Positions 1 to 6,676 of a stretch of 7,026 nt of DNA are shown here, one piece after another. Numbering within the stretch: position 1 is the first letter of the stretch; every line of letters begins with the position of its first letter. Position numbers and translations under genes: made by a program. The stretch comes from Candidatus Latescibacteria bacterium 4484_7. GTDB taxonomy: Bacteria; Krumholzibacteriota; Krumholzibacteriia; Krumholzibacteriales; Krumholzibacteriaceae. The DNA is taken from positions 1-7,026 of the forward strand of contig NATK01000076.1 of the NCBI GenBank assembly GCA_002085285.1, given 5' to 3'. The notes under the pieces are model-generated. The model saw nothing but the letters and a program-made list of their open reading frames with translations. It was not told the origin of the DNA and did not search any database.

Positions 1-1521
1 ATCCTTGAACTCATGCGTATCTTCATAGACGAATACCGCATGGACTGGGACAGGGCCTGGGATATAACGACACGCACCTGCGCCTACACCAACCACACGA
101 TTCTGCCCGAGGCGCTCGAGGAATGGTCCGTCTCGATATTCGAGCACCTTCTGCCGAGACACCTCGAGATTCTATACGAAATAAACCGCCGCTTCCTGCG
201 CGACGTCTCTGTGCGCTACCCGGGCGACGAGGCAAGAATCAGCAGGCTCTCGCTCATCAGGGAAAAACCTTCGAAAAAGGTTCGCATGGCGAACCTTGCA
301 ATCGTAGGCTCTCACTCGGTGAACGGAGTCGCCAAGCTCCACACCAGGCTCCTCAAGGAAGAGGTCTTCAAGGAATTCGACGAGCTCTTCCCCGGACGCA
401 TCAACAACAAGACGAACGGCGTCACCCCGCGCCGCTGGCTGCTGGCGGCCAACCCCGGCCTCGCCGAACTAATCACAGAAAAGATCGGCAAGGGCTGGAT
501 AAAAAATCTCGACGAGCTGCGCATGCTCGAGCCGTTCGCAGAGAACGCCGTGTTCCAGAAGAGATTCAACGACATAAAGAGGCGCAACAAGGAAAATCTC
601 GCCGTCCTAACTCGCGGGCTCACAGGAGTCCCGATCGACCCCGTCTCCATCTACGACGTTCAGATAAAGAGAATCCACGAATACAAGCGGCAGCTCATGA
701 ACATCCTCCACGTCGTTTACCTCTGGCTCCGCCTCAAGGAGGAGCCCGACTTCAAGATGCACCCTCGCACGTTCATCTTTGCCGGCAAGGCCGCGCCGAG
801 CTACGCGATGGCAAAGATGATAATAAGACTGATATGCCACGTCGGCGAAATGATAAACGACGACCCGATGACCAACGACATTCTGAAAGTCGTCTTCCTC
901 CCCAATTACAGCGTCAGCCTCGCCGAGCGAATAATCCCCGCCGCCGACATCTCGGAGCAGATCTCGACGGCCGGATACGAGGCATCGGGCACCGGCAACA
1001 TGAAACTCGCCCTGAACGGCGCACTCACCGTGGGCACGCTCGACGGAGCGAACATCGAGATAATGGAAGAAGTCGGCGAGGAGAACATCTTCATCTTCGG
1101 CCTCCATGCCGACGAGGTCCTGGAGCTCCGCAAGTCCTACGACCCGAGGCAATACTACGAAAAAGATGCGATCCTCAAGAAGGCCATCGATCTCATCGCC
1201 GACGGACTCTTCTCACCCGACGACCGACAGCTTTTCCGCCCCCTCGCGGATTATCTCCTTAAGCGCGACCCCTACCTCGTGCTTGCGGATTTCGAGTCGT
1301 ACAGAAAGACACACGAGAAAATCGACCTGGCGTACCAGGACAGGCTCTCATGGGCCAAGACGGCGCTCCTCAACGTCGCACGAATGGGCAGGTTCTCCTC
1401 GGACAGGGCGATACTCGAGTACAACCGCGACATCTGGCACGCAGAGCCGGTTAAGATATCGAGTGAGAACTTCGAAAAGGCACAGACCGATCAAGCTCAA
1501 CAGACCGTCTGGAAAACATAA
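1..1521 (+). CDS. glgP: Glycogen/alpha-glucan phosphorylase, C-terminal part (5' end outside window)
   Basis: This GT35 phosphorylase releases glucose-1-phosphate from the ends of alpha-1,4-glucans with pyridoxal phosphate (PLP) as cofactor, in the cytoplasm. The frame is open from base 1, so the first in-window ATG (base 13) is internal. 506 residues are present; family members have roughly 800-850, so about the first 300 are missing. Visible family blocks are TNHTILPEALEEW near residues 31-43, NGVTPRRWL near 139-147, the IHEYKRQLMN block near 225-234 and EASGTGNMKLALNGALTVGTL near 327-347. The Lys of GNMK (codon 1003-1005) is the expected PLP Schiff-base lysine. About 171 residues follow it, close to the animal enzymes, so the C terminus looks complete. 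The gene ends in TAA with no clear hairpin terminator behind it. It is G+C-rich with many CGC arginine codons, unlike the genes downstream. Family assignment is very secure; the preferred substrate (glycogen or maltodextrin) cannot be told. Confidence 0.97.
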   Translation: MLELMRIFIDEYRMDWDRAWDITTRTCAYTNHTILPEALEEWSVSIFEHLLPRHLEILYEINRRFLRDVSVRYPGDEARISRLSLIREKPSKKVRMANLAIVGSHSVNGVAKLHTRLLKEEVFKEFDELFPGRINNKTNGVTPRRWLLAANPGLAELITEKIGKGWIKNLDELRMLEPFAENAVFQKRFNDIKRRNKENLAVLTRGLTGVPIDPVSIYDVQIKRIHEYKRQLMNILHVVYLWLRLKEEPDFKMHPRTFIFAGKAAPSYAMAKMIIRLICHVGEMINDDPMTNDILKVVFLPNYSVSLAERIIPAADISEQISTAGYEASGTGNMKLALNGALTVGTLDGANIEIMEEVGEENIFIFGLHADEVLELRKSYDPRQYYEKDAILKKAIDLIADGLFSPDDRQLFRPLADYLLKRDPYLVLADFESYRKTHEKIDLAYQDRLSWAKTALLNVARMGRFSSDRAILEYNRDIWHAEPVKISSENFEKAQTDQAQQTVWKT

Positions 1522-1552
1522 GAGAACTCTTTTAATTAAGCTACGATATCTC

Positions 1553-1581
1553 TTGAAAACAAATCATCTTTGAAATATATT
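1553..1581 (+). promoter_or_regulatory. Candidate sigma70-type promoter upstream of glnA
   Basis: TTGAAA (1553-1558, five of six matches to TTGACA) is followed by a 17-bp spacer and TATATT (1576-1581, five of six matches to TATAAT). Transcription would begin near 1588, leaving a leader of about 160 nt before the TTG candidate start of glnA. It is the best promoter-like pair I found in any gap here, and it lies in an A+T-rich stretch just after glgP. Such pairs occur by chance in A+T-rich DNA, and the sigma-factor preferences of this organism are unknown. Confidence 0.45.
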
Positions 1582-1585
1582 TCAA
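1570..1585. promoter_or_regulatory. Perfect 16-bp palindrome overlapping the candidate -10, possible operator
   Basis: TTGAAATATATTTCAA is identical to its own reverse complement over 16 bases, and the match stops at both outer flanks. It covers the whole candidate -10 hexamer (1576-1581). That is the geometry of a dimeric repressor site blocking RNA polymerase at glnA. There is no loop and no T-run behind it, so a terminator is unlikely. No specific regulator can be named; the sequence is not one I recognise as a known nitrogen-regulator site. Confidence 0.4.
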
Positions 1586-1693
1586 TCTCAAATCGTAATT
1601 TCGCAACGGCTTGAGCGTATGGTTTGAGCGCGATGCGACATTTGATTGAATGTGCAAGTCTCCCACGCAGTTACGAAAAGCAAAAAGGGGATA

Positions 1694-1721
1694 TTGCACA
1701 AGGGGTAATAAGGGGTATTAT
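1694..1721 (+). promoter_or_regulatory. Weak second promoter candidate just before glnA
   Basis: TTGCAC (1694-1699), a 16-bp spacer and TATTAT (1716-1721) resemble a sigma70 pair with a poor -35 and a good -10. A start near 1728 would leave only about 24 nt before the TTG at 1752. It would also place the ATG at 1650 upstream of the transcript. The stretch contains a near-repeat of AAGGGGTA (at 1700 and 1710), so the match may simply reflect low-complexity sequence. Confidence 0.2.
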
Positions 1722-1751
1722 ACGCGGGAAGGTAATATTATCTTAAACACA

Positions 1752-3149
1752 TTGGAAAAAATAAAGGCGGCTATAAAAAAGAATCAAGTCAAGCATATTG
1801 ACCTTAGATTCACAGACCTCTTTGGAAGATGGCACAACATAACGCTCCCGGCGTCAAGTTTGAGTAAAAAGCTCCTCAACGACGGCGTCGGATTTGACGG
1901 TTCGAATTTCCCCGGATTGTCATCGATCGAAGAAGGCGACCTTTCCCTCATTCCCGACACATCTACGGCCTTTCTCGATCCGTCGAGAGAAAACCCGGCA
2001 ATCACCTTTATAGGCAGAATCGTCGAAGCCGACACAAAGAGGCCGTTCGATCGAGACCCCCGTGTCATAGCCGAAAAGGCGGATTCACTATTGAAAAAGC
2101 ACAGAATAGCCGACCTTTCGATGTGGGGGCCTGAATTCGAATTCTACGTATTCGATGAAGTTTCCGTAACGAATGAGAACCTGTCATACGGATACGGGAT
2201 ATCCCCCTCCGAAGGCCTTAGGGAGGGTGTATTCGGCCTCAGGCCGGGCCGGGGATACCATGCAATACCCCCGGAGGATTCTCTCATCAACATAAGAGAT
2301 AAGATTACCGGCGACCTCGAGGAAATCGGTATCATGCCCCGTTACCATCACCACGAAGTCGGCAGCCACGGGCAGATGGAGATCGAAATAGAATTTCTGC
2401 CCCTCGTGAAAGCCGGAGATGCCGGGATGATATTGAAGCACCTCGTCAGAACGACAGCGGCATTGAACGGAAAGATAGCGACATTCATGCCCAAGCCTAT
2501 TTACGGAGAACCGGGCAGCGGAATGCACTTTCATCAATTTCTCGTCAAAAACGGAAAATCGATCTTTTACAGCAAAAGAGGTTACGGAGGCTTGAGCAAA
2601 CTGGCGGACCACTACATTGCCGGCCTCCTAAAACACGCACCGGCACTATTGGCATTTACCAATCCGAGCACAAACTCATACAAAAGGCTCGTCCCGGGAT
2701 TCGAAGCCCCCGTCAACAGTTTCTATTCGCTGGCGAACAGATCGGCAGCGGTCAGGATCCCGAAGTACGCCACGAAGGCGGATAAAAAACGGATCGAATT
2801 CAGGACGCCCGACGCCACATGCAACATATACCTGGCAATGGCGGCGCAGCTGATGGCCGGGATAGACGGCATAAGGAAAAAACTCGATCCCGGGAAGGAA
2901 GGTTTCGGTCCTTTCGACATCAACATATTCGACCTCCCGGAGGAGGAAAGGCAAAAGATCAAGCCCCTTCCCTCCTCGCTGTCGGAGGCGCTGGACGAGC
3001 TGGAAAAAGATCACGATTTCCTTCTCGAGGGAGGAGTGTTTTCAAAAGGCCTCATAACCGATTGGATAGACCTTAAGAGGAATCTCGAAGTAAACAGGGT
3101 GAACAGTTACACGCAACCCATAGAAATCGAGTTGTACCTCGATTGCTGA
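1752..3149 (+). CDS. glnA: Type I glutamine synthetase
   Basis: Makes glutamine from glutamate, ammonia and ATP, normally as a cytoplasmic dodecamer. In order, the sequence shows the beta-grasp block VKHIDLRFTDLFGRW, FDGSNFPG (Asp at the ammonium-site position of GlnA), EFEFYVFDE with metal-binding glutamates, GQMEIEIEF, MHFHQFL with the catalytic-site His, the flap block KRLVPGFEAPVN, NRSAAVRIPKY and RIEFRTPDATCN. The C-terminal region resembles enterobacterial GlnA, but NLYDLP is replaced by NIFDLP (Phe codon 2928-2930), so the adenylylated Tyr is absent. The start is uncertain. An ATG at 1650 would add 34 residues of unlike character and has no clear ribosome site. TTG at 1752 gives 465 residues, close to the 469 of E. 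coli. A purine run GGGAAGG (1726-1732) is too far from that TTG and would better suit a rare ATT or ATC start at 1737/1740. The gap to gatE is about 107 bp. Function is secure, start is not. Confidence 0.95.
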   Translation: MEKIKAAIKKNQVKHIDLRFTDLFGRWHNITLPASSLSKKLLNDGVGFDGSNFPGLSSIEEGDLSLIPDTSTAFLDPSRENPAITFIGRIVEADTKRPFDRDPRVIAEKADSLLKKHRIADLSMWGPEFEFYVFDEVSVTNENLSYGYGISPSEGLREGVFGLRPGRGYHAIPPEDSLINIRDKITGDLEEIGIMPRYHHHEVGSHGQMEIEIEFLPLVKAGDAGMILKHLVRTTAALNGKIATFMPKPIYGEPGSGMHFHQFLVKNGKSIFYSKRGYGGLSKLADHYIAGLLKHAPALLAFTNPSTNSYKRLVPGFEAPVNSFYSLANRSAAVRIPKYATKADKKRIEFRTPDATCNIYLAMAAQLMAGIDGIRKKLDPGKEGFGPFDINIFDLPEEERQKIKPLPSSLSEALDELEKDHDFLLEGGVFSKGLITDWIDLKRNLEVNRVNSYTQPIEIELYLDC

Positions 3150-3243
3150 GAAAATCAGAAACAAAGAATTATTATAGAAAATTTTACAGCTCACAGTGTT
3201 GACATTCGGATCTTCCGTGTCGGCACTCATGCAGATCGAAGGC

Positions 3244-3248
3244 AGGAG
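3244..3248 (+). promoter_or_regulatory. Shine-Dalgarno site that fixes the TTG start of gatE
   Basis: AGGAG ends 8 nt before TTG at 3257. No other good start codon with a ribosome site lies nearby, and the protein aligns from about this point, so this site decides the gatE start. Confidence 0.7.
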
Positions 3249-3256
3249 AATCAAGA

Positions 3257-5188
3257 TTGGAATACAAGAAGCTCGAAGAGACCACATTCGAAGACTATAG
3301 AAAGATGGGGCTTAAGGCCGGGCTCGAGATTCACCAGCAGCTTCTTACCTCCAAGAAGCTTTTCTGCCGCTGCCCTGTTATCATCCCGTACTCCAACAAG
3401 TACGACGCCGAAATACTCAGACACATGCGTCCGACCCTCTCCGAGCTCGGCGAGTACGACGGCACGGCATTGATGGAATTCAAGACAAAAAAGGAAATAA
3501 TATACCAGATCAACGGGGAAAGCGTCTGCACGTACGAAATGGACGACACCCCCCCATTCGAGCTTAACGAAGAAGCCCTGGACATCGCAATCGAAATAAC
3601 CAACCTGCTCAATTGCAACATGGTAAGCGAAATCCACATCGCCAGAAAACAGTATCTCGACGGCTCCATCCCCACCGGCTTTCAGAGAACAACGATACTC
3701 GGCATAGACGGGTGGATTCCGTATAAGAAAAGGAAAATAGGGATCATCCAGCTCGGGCTTGAAGAAGACGCGTGCAGGGAAGTCAGCGACATCGGGCACA
3801 CGAGGGTTTACAGAACCGACAGGCTCGGCGTCCCTCTCATAGAAATGGTGACATATCCCGACATAAGAACGCCCCGGGAAGCATTTGATATAGCGCAGAT
3901 ACTAAGGCATCTGGTTCGCTCGACGGGAAAGGTAAGAACGGGAATCGGAGCTGCAAGGCAGGATGTAAATGTCTCCGTAAAAGGCGGGAGAAGAAACGAA
4001 ATAAAGGGCGTCCCGAGGATCCCCATGATCCCCTTACTCATTCACAACGAAGCATTCCGCCAGTTAAACCTTCTAAGGATCAAGGAGAAACTTAAAAAGC
4101 GCGGAATCAAACAATCCAATTTCAAGCACTTCGCCTACGATGTAACCGGCATACTTCAAAACACGAGATACTACCCGATCGAAAAGGCCGTCAGTAAAAA
4201 ATCAAAGGTAAGTGCGGTGCTGCTCAAGGGCTACAGGGGCATTCTTTCAATGAAAATACAGCCGGAAACCACCTTTGCGAAGGAGATATCCGACAGGGTT
4301 CGCGTAATCGCCTGCCTGGACAAGTTGCCGAACATCATCCATTCGGACATGGAGAGCGAAACCCTTTCCAGCACGGAATGGCAAAGGGTGAAAAAATTCG
4401 CAAACGCCGAGGAAAAGGATACGCTCGTACTGGTATGGGGGAACGAGGAGGATGTAGAAACCGCATCAAACGAAATAGCCATAAGAGCCAAAGAAGCGAT
4501 AGACGGCGTGCCCAATGAAACAAGACGCGCCCTGCCAAACGGAACGAATGAATTTGAAAGGATCCTGCCGGGACCGAACAGAATGTATCCCGACACGGAT
4601 CTGCCGCCTCTGGCGATAACGGAGGAGAGAATCAAGCGGATCGTGTCACAGGCTCCCGATCCGCCATGGGCAGCCGAGAAACGTTACCTGAAGATGAAAC
4701 TGAGCAGGGAACTTGCCGCGCAGATGTCAATAGCCCCCGAACGTCCGCTTTTCGAAAAGGTCCTGTCTGAAACGAATATAAGGCCCAAGACACTGGCTTC
4801 TTTCATAATAAGCAATTTGCGCAGGATGAGAAAAGACGGCATCCTAACGAATTTCTCGGAAGAACGATTCATCTCGACCTTAAAAGAGATAACTCGCAAC
4901 AGAGTCATCGAGGAAGCGATTCCGATGATAGTCGAGAAAACCTGCGGTAAGGAAATGTTGGAACCCGCAGAGGCGATTCTTGAATACAGACCCGATGAGA
5001 ATAAGGGAATCGAGGCTGAGATCAGGGAACTCGTGGGTCAAATCGAACCGATCCCGATAGAACGAAACAAACTGAATCATTACGTCATGGGAAAAGTAAT
5101 GGAGAGATACAGAGGCAAGATCAGGGGAAAACGAATACTTGCGATTGTTGACTCGATTCTCAAAGAGATTCATTCATCGACTAAATGA
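3257..5188 (+). CDS. gatE: Glu-tRNA(Gln) amidotransferase subunit E (archaeal-type GatE)
   Basis: GatE is the kinase/transamidase subunit of GatDE. It binds tRNA(Gln) misacylated with Glu, activates the Glu side chain with ATP and amidates it with ammonia from GatD. The 643 residues match archaeal GatE in length and exceed bacterial GatB (about 480). The GatB/GatE cradle begins with GLEIHQQL (22-29), a Cys pair in LFCRCP (37 and 39) and RPTLSELGEYD, then GSIPTGFQRT, GVPLIEMVTYPD and RQDVNVSVKGG. The following region, roughly residues 290-420, fits the AspRS-like GAD insertion that separates GatE from GatB. LPGPNRMYPDTDLPPLAI near 435-452 returns to the cradle, and a helical/YqeY-like tail binds tRNA in known structures. 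TTG is chosen as start because AGGAG lies 8 nt upstream. The gatD start follows 28 bp after the stop. Arginine codons are mostly AGA/AGG. GatB is the only real alternative; the insertion and the adjacent gatD argue against it. Confidence 0.95.
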   Translation: MEYKKLEETTFEDYRKMGLKAGLEIHQQLLTSKKLFCRCPVIIPYSNKYDAEILRHMRPTLSELGEYDGTALMEFKTKKEIIYQINGESVCTYEMDDTPPFELNEEALDIAIEITNLLNCNMVSEIHIARKQYLDGSIPTGFQRTTILGIDGWIPYKKRKIGIIQLGLEEDACREVSDIGHTRVYRTDRLGVPLIEMVTYPDIRTPREAFDIAQILRHLVRSTGKVRTGIGAARQDVNVSVKGGRRNEIKGVPRIPMIPLLIHNEAFRQLNLLRIKEKLKKRGIKQSNFKHFAYDVTGILQNTRYYPIEKAVSKKSKVSAVLLKGYRGILSMKIQPETTFAKEISDRVRVIACLDKLPNIIHSDMESETLSSTEWQRVKKFANAEEKDTLVLVWGNEEDVETASNEIAIRAKEAIDGVPNETRRALPNGTNEFERILPGPNRMYPDTDLPPLAITEERIKRIVSQAPDPPWAAEKRYLKMKLSRELAAQMSIAPERPLFEKVLSETNIRPKTLASFIISNLRRMRKDGILTNFSEERFISTLKEITRNRVIEEAIPMIVEKTCGKEMLEPAEAILEYRPDENKGIEAEIRELVGQIEPIPIERNKLNHYVMGKVMERYRGKIRGKRILAIVDSILKEIHSSTK

Positions 5189-5199
5189 TATTGTATTCT

Positions 5200-5207
5200 G
5201 GGGAGGT
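5200..5207 (+). promoter_or_regulatory. Shine-Dalgarno site that fixes the TTG start of gatD
   Basis: GGGGAGGT, a near-perfect anti-16S match, ends 9 nt before TTG at 5217. It favours this start over the in-frame ATG at 5139, which lies inside gatE. Confidence 0.75.
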
Positions 5208-5216
5208 AATCAAACA

Positions 5217-6602
5217 TTGCCGTCGGAAAAGTACAAAGGATACAGGGGAAAATCACGGGCATGCCTGAAAAGTTTCTCGGTAGGCGTTTGGTACGACGTA
5301 GAGATCGATTCGACAAGGGGCAAGTTCAAAGGAATCATTCTACCGCGCTCCGAAACAGCAGACAGCAAGCACATAGTGCTGAAACTAAGGAACGGCTACA
5401 ATGTCGGGCTTGCCGTTGATACGATCAAGGATATCAAGGAGCTCGGGCACAAGGAAGCCCATTACAAGATACCGGAGAAAAAGTTCCCTTACAATCCCGG
5501 CAAACCGTCCGTAAAGCTGCTCGGCACGGGCGGAACAATAGCGTCAAGGCTCGATTACAGGACAGGCGCAGTTATTCCTGCATTCTCACCGGGCGAACTA
5601 TACAGCTCCGTCCCCGAGCTTGCGGAAATATGCAACCTTGAGACGGAAAAGCTGTACGGAGTCTTCAGTGAAAACATGGGACCCGAGCAGTGGATAGGAA
5701 CCGCCTTGGCAATCGGGAAGGAAATCGAGAGAGGTGTCGACGGAATAGTTATAGGTCACGGTACGGACACGATGCACCACACGGCTGCCATACTTTCTTT
5801 CATGGTGCAAGACTCACCCATACCGATAGTCATGGTCGGCTCACAGAGATCCAGCGACCGCCCTTCCAGCGACGCAGCCATAAATCTCATCAATGCAACC
5901 CGCTCGGCGGGCATCGGTGATATAGCAGAGGTAATGGTATGTATGTTCGGACCGACAAGCGACCAGTACGGACTCCTCCACAGGGGAACGAGGGTAAGGA
6001 AAATGCACTCTTCATACCGTTCCACCTTCAGGACAATAGGGGACATACCATTGGCAATGGTTGACCGCAACAGATTCATCCACCTCAGGAAAGATTACAA
6101 AAAGAGAAGAAAAGACCGCAACGTAAAGATCAACGCCGTTTTCGACGACAGGGTGGCGATCGTTTATTACTACCCCAACATGAAACCTGACATCATAGAA
6201 GCTCTGATCGACAACGGGTACAAGGGCATCGTAATAGCCGGCACGGGACTCGGCCATGTAAACAAACCCCTGTACCCGGTCCTTAAAAGGGCCTCCAAGA
6301 ACGGAGTGCATATTTACATGACAGTTCAAACCCTGTGGGGATACGTCCAAATGTACGTGTATGATACGGGCAGGGATCTAATGGATCTCGGCGTAATACC
6401 GGCTGCCAACATGCTGCCTGAAGTGGCCTACGTCAAGCTTGGCTGGGCTCTCGGGCAAAGCACCGACAGAGAAAAGGTAAAAGAGATAATGCTCACACCG
6501 GTTGCAGGCGAAATAACGGAACGGGAACCCCACAACGGTTATTTGATCTTTCAGGGCGGAATTCCCGAAGTGGACAAGTTCATCAGCAGCCTGAAAAAAT
6601 AA
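5217..6602 (+). CDS. gatD: Glu-tRNA(Gln) amidotransferase subunit D (archaeal-type GatD)
   Basis: GatD is the asparaginase-like subunit of GatDE: it hydrolyses glutamine and passes the ammonia to GatE. With the TTG start there are 461 residues. The first ~90 hold the small beta-barrel domain typical of GatD and absent from free asparaginases (VWYDVEI, GIILPRSE, HIVLKLRNGYNVGL). The asparaginase domain follows: LLGTGGTIASRLDYRTGA with the first catalytic Thr at about 107, GHGTDTMHHTAA with Thr183 and Asp184, and RKMHSS with Lys262. Their spacing matches the catalytic Thr/Thr-Asp/Lys set of the family, so the enzyme looks intact. An in-frame ATG at 5139 would overlap gatE by 50 bp and add 26 unrelated residues, so TTG at 5217 with its strong ribosome site is preferred. 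The 28-bp gap makes gatE and gatD one operon. A plain L-asparaginase is the alternative, but the N-terminal domain and the gatE partner make GatD far more likely. Confidence 0.95.
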   Translation: MPSEKYKGYRGKSRACLKSFSVGVWYDVEIDSTRGKFKGIILPRSETADSKHIVLKLRNGYNVGLAVDTIKDIKELGHKEAHYKIPEKKFPYNPGKPSVKLLGTGGTIASRLDYRTGAVIPAFSPGELYSSVPELAEICNLETEKLYGVFSENMGPEQWIGTALAIGKEIERGVDGIVIGHGTDTMHHTAAILSFMVQDSPIPIVMVGSQRSSDRPSSDAAINLINATRSAGIGDIAEVMVCMFGPTSDQYGLLHRGTRVRKMHSSYRSTFRTIGDIPLAMVDRNRFIHLRKDYKKRRKDRNVKINAVFDDRVAIVYYYPNMKPDIIEALIDNGYKGIVIAGTGLGHVNKPLYPVLKRASKNGVHIYMTVQTLWGYVQMYVYDTGRDLMDLGVIPAANMLPEVAYVKLGWALGQSTDREKVKEIMLTPVAGEITEREPHNGYLIFQGGIPEVDKFISSLKK

Positions 6603-6676
6603 CAGCGGGGTGGTTGGTGAATACTGCACTCGCAATATTTACATATTTCTAAACCAGCGATCCGGCAATTTCGATC

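Noticed and set aside
1586..1749. Glutamine riboswitch in the glnA leader
   Set aside because: I see no conserved paired structure or known glnA-motif core. The only pattern is a short direct repeat TTGAGCG at 1611 and 1624.
3199..3227. Perfect TTGACA -35 hexamer between glnA and gatE
   Set aside because: No acceptable -10 lies 16-18 bp downstream (GGCACT at 17 bp), so an independent gatE promoter is not supported. The rest of the 107-bp gap shows nothing clear.
3205..3240. Imperfect hairpin TTCGGATC...GATCGAA before the gatE ribosome site
   Set aside because: The stem is interrupted by a missing base, the loop is long (over 20 nt) and there is no T-run, so neither terminator nor riboswitch can be argued.
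3251..3799. Long open frame on the - strand opposite gatE, and similar antisense frames opposite glgP (607-1152) and gatD (6012-6350)
   Set aside because: They lie wholly opposite well-supported genes, show no recognisable family and have no ribosome sites; they are by-products of codon bias.
5139..5216. ATG at 5139 as gatD start
   Set aside because: It lies inside gatE, lacks a ribosome site and adds 26 residues unlike GatD; TTG at 5217 has a near-perfect ribosome site.
5217..6602. Stand-alone L-asparaginase
   Set aside because: The extra N-terminal barrel domain and the directly preceding gatE identify it as GatD.
6603..6676. Terminator or promoter between gatD and the barrel-protein gene
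   Set aside because: No stem with a T-run is visible, and TTGGTG with TATTTA (16-bp spacing) is too weak to call.
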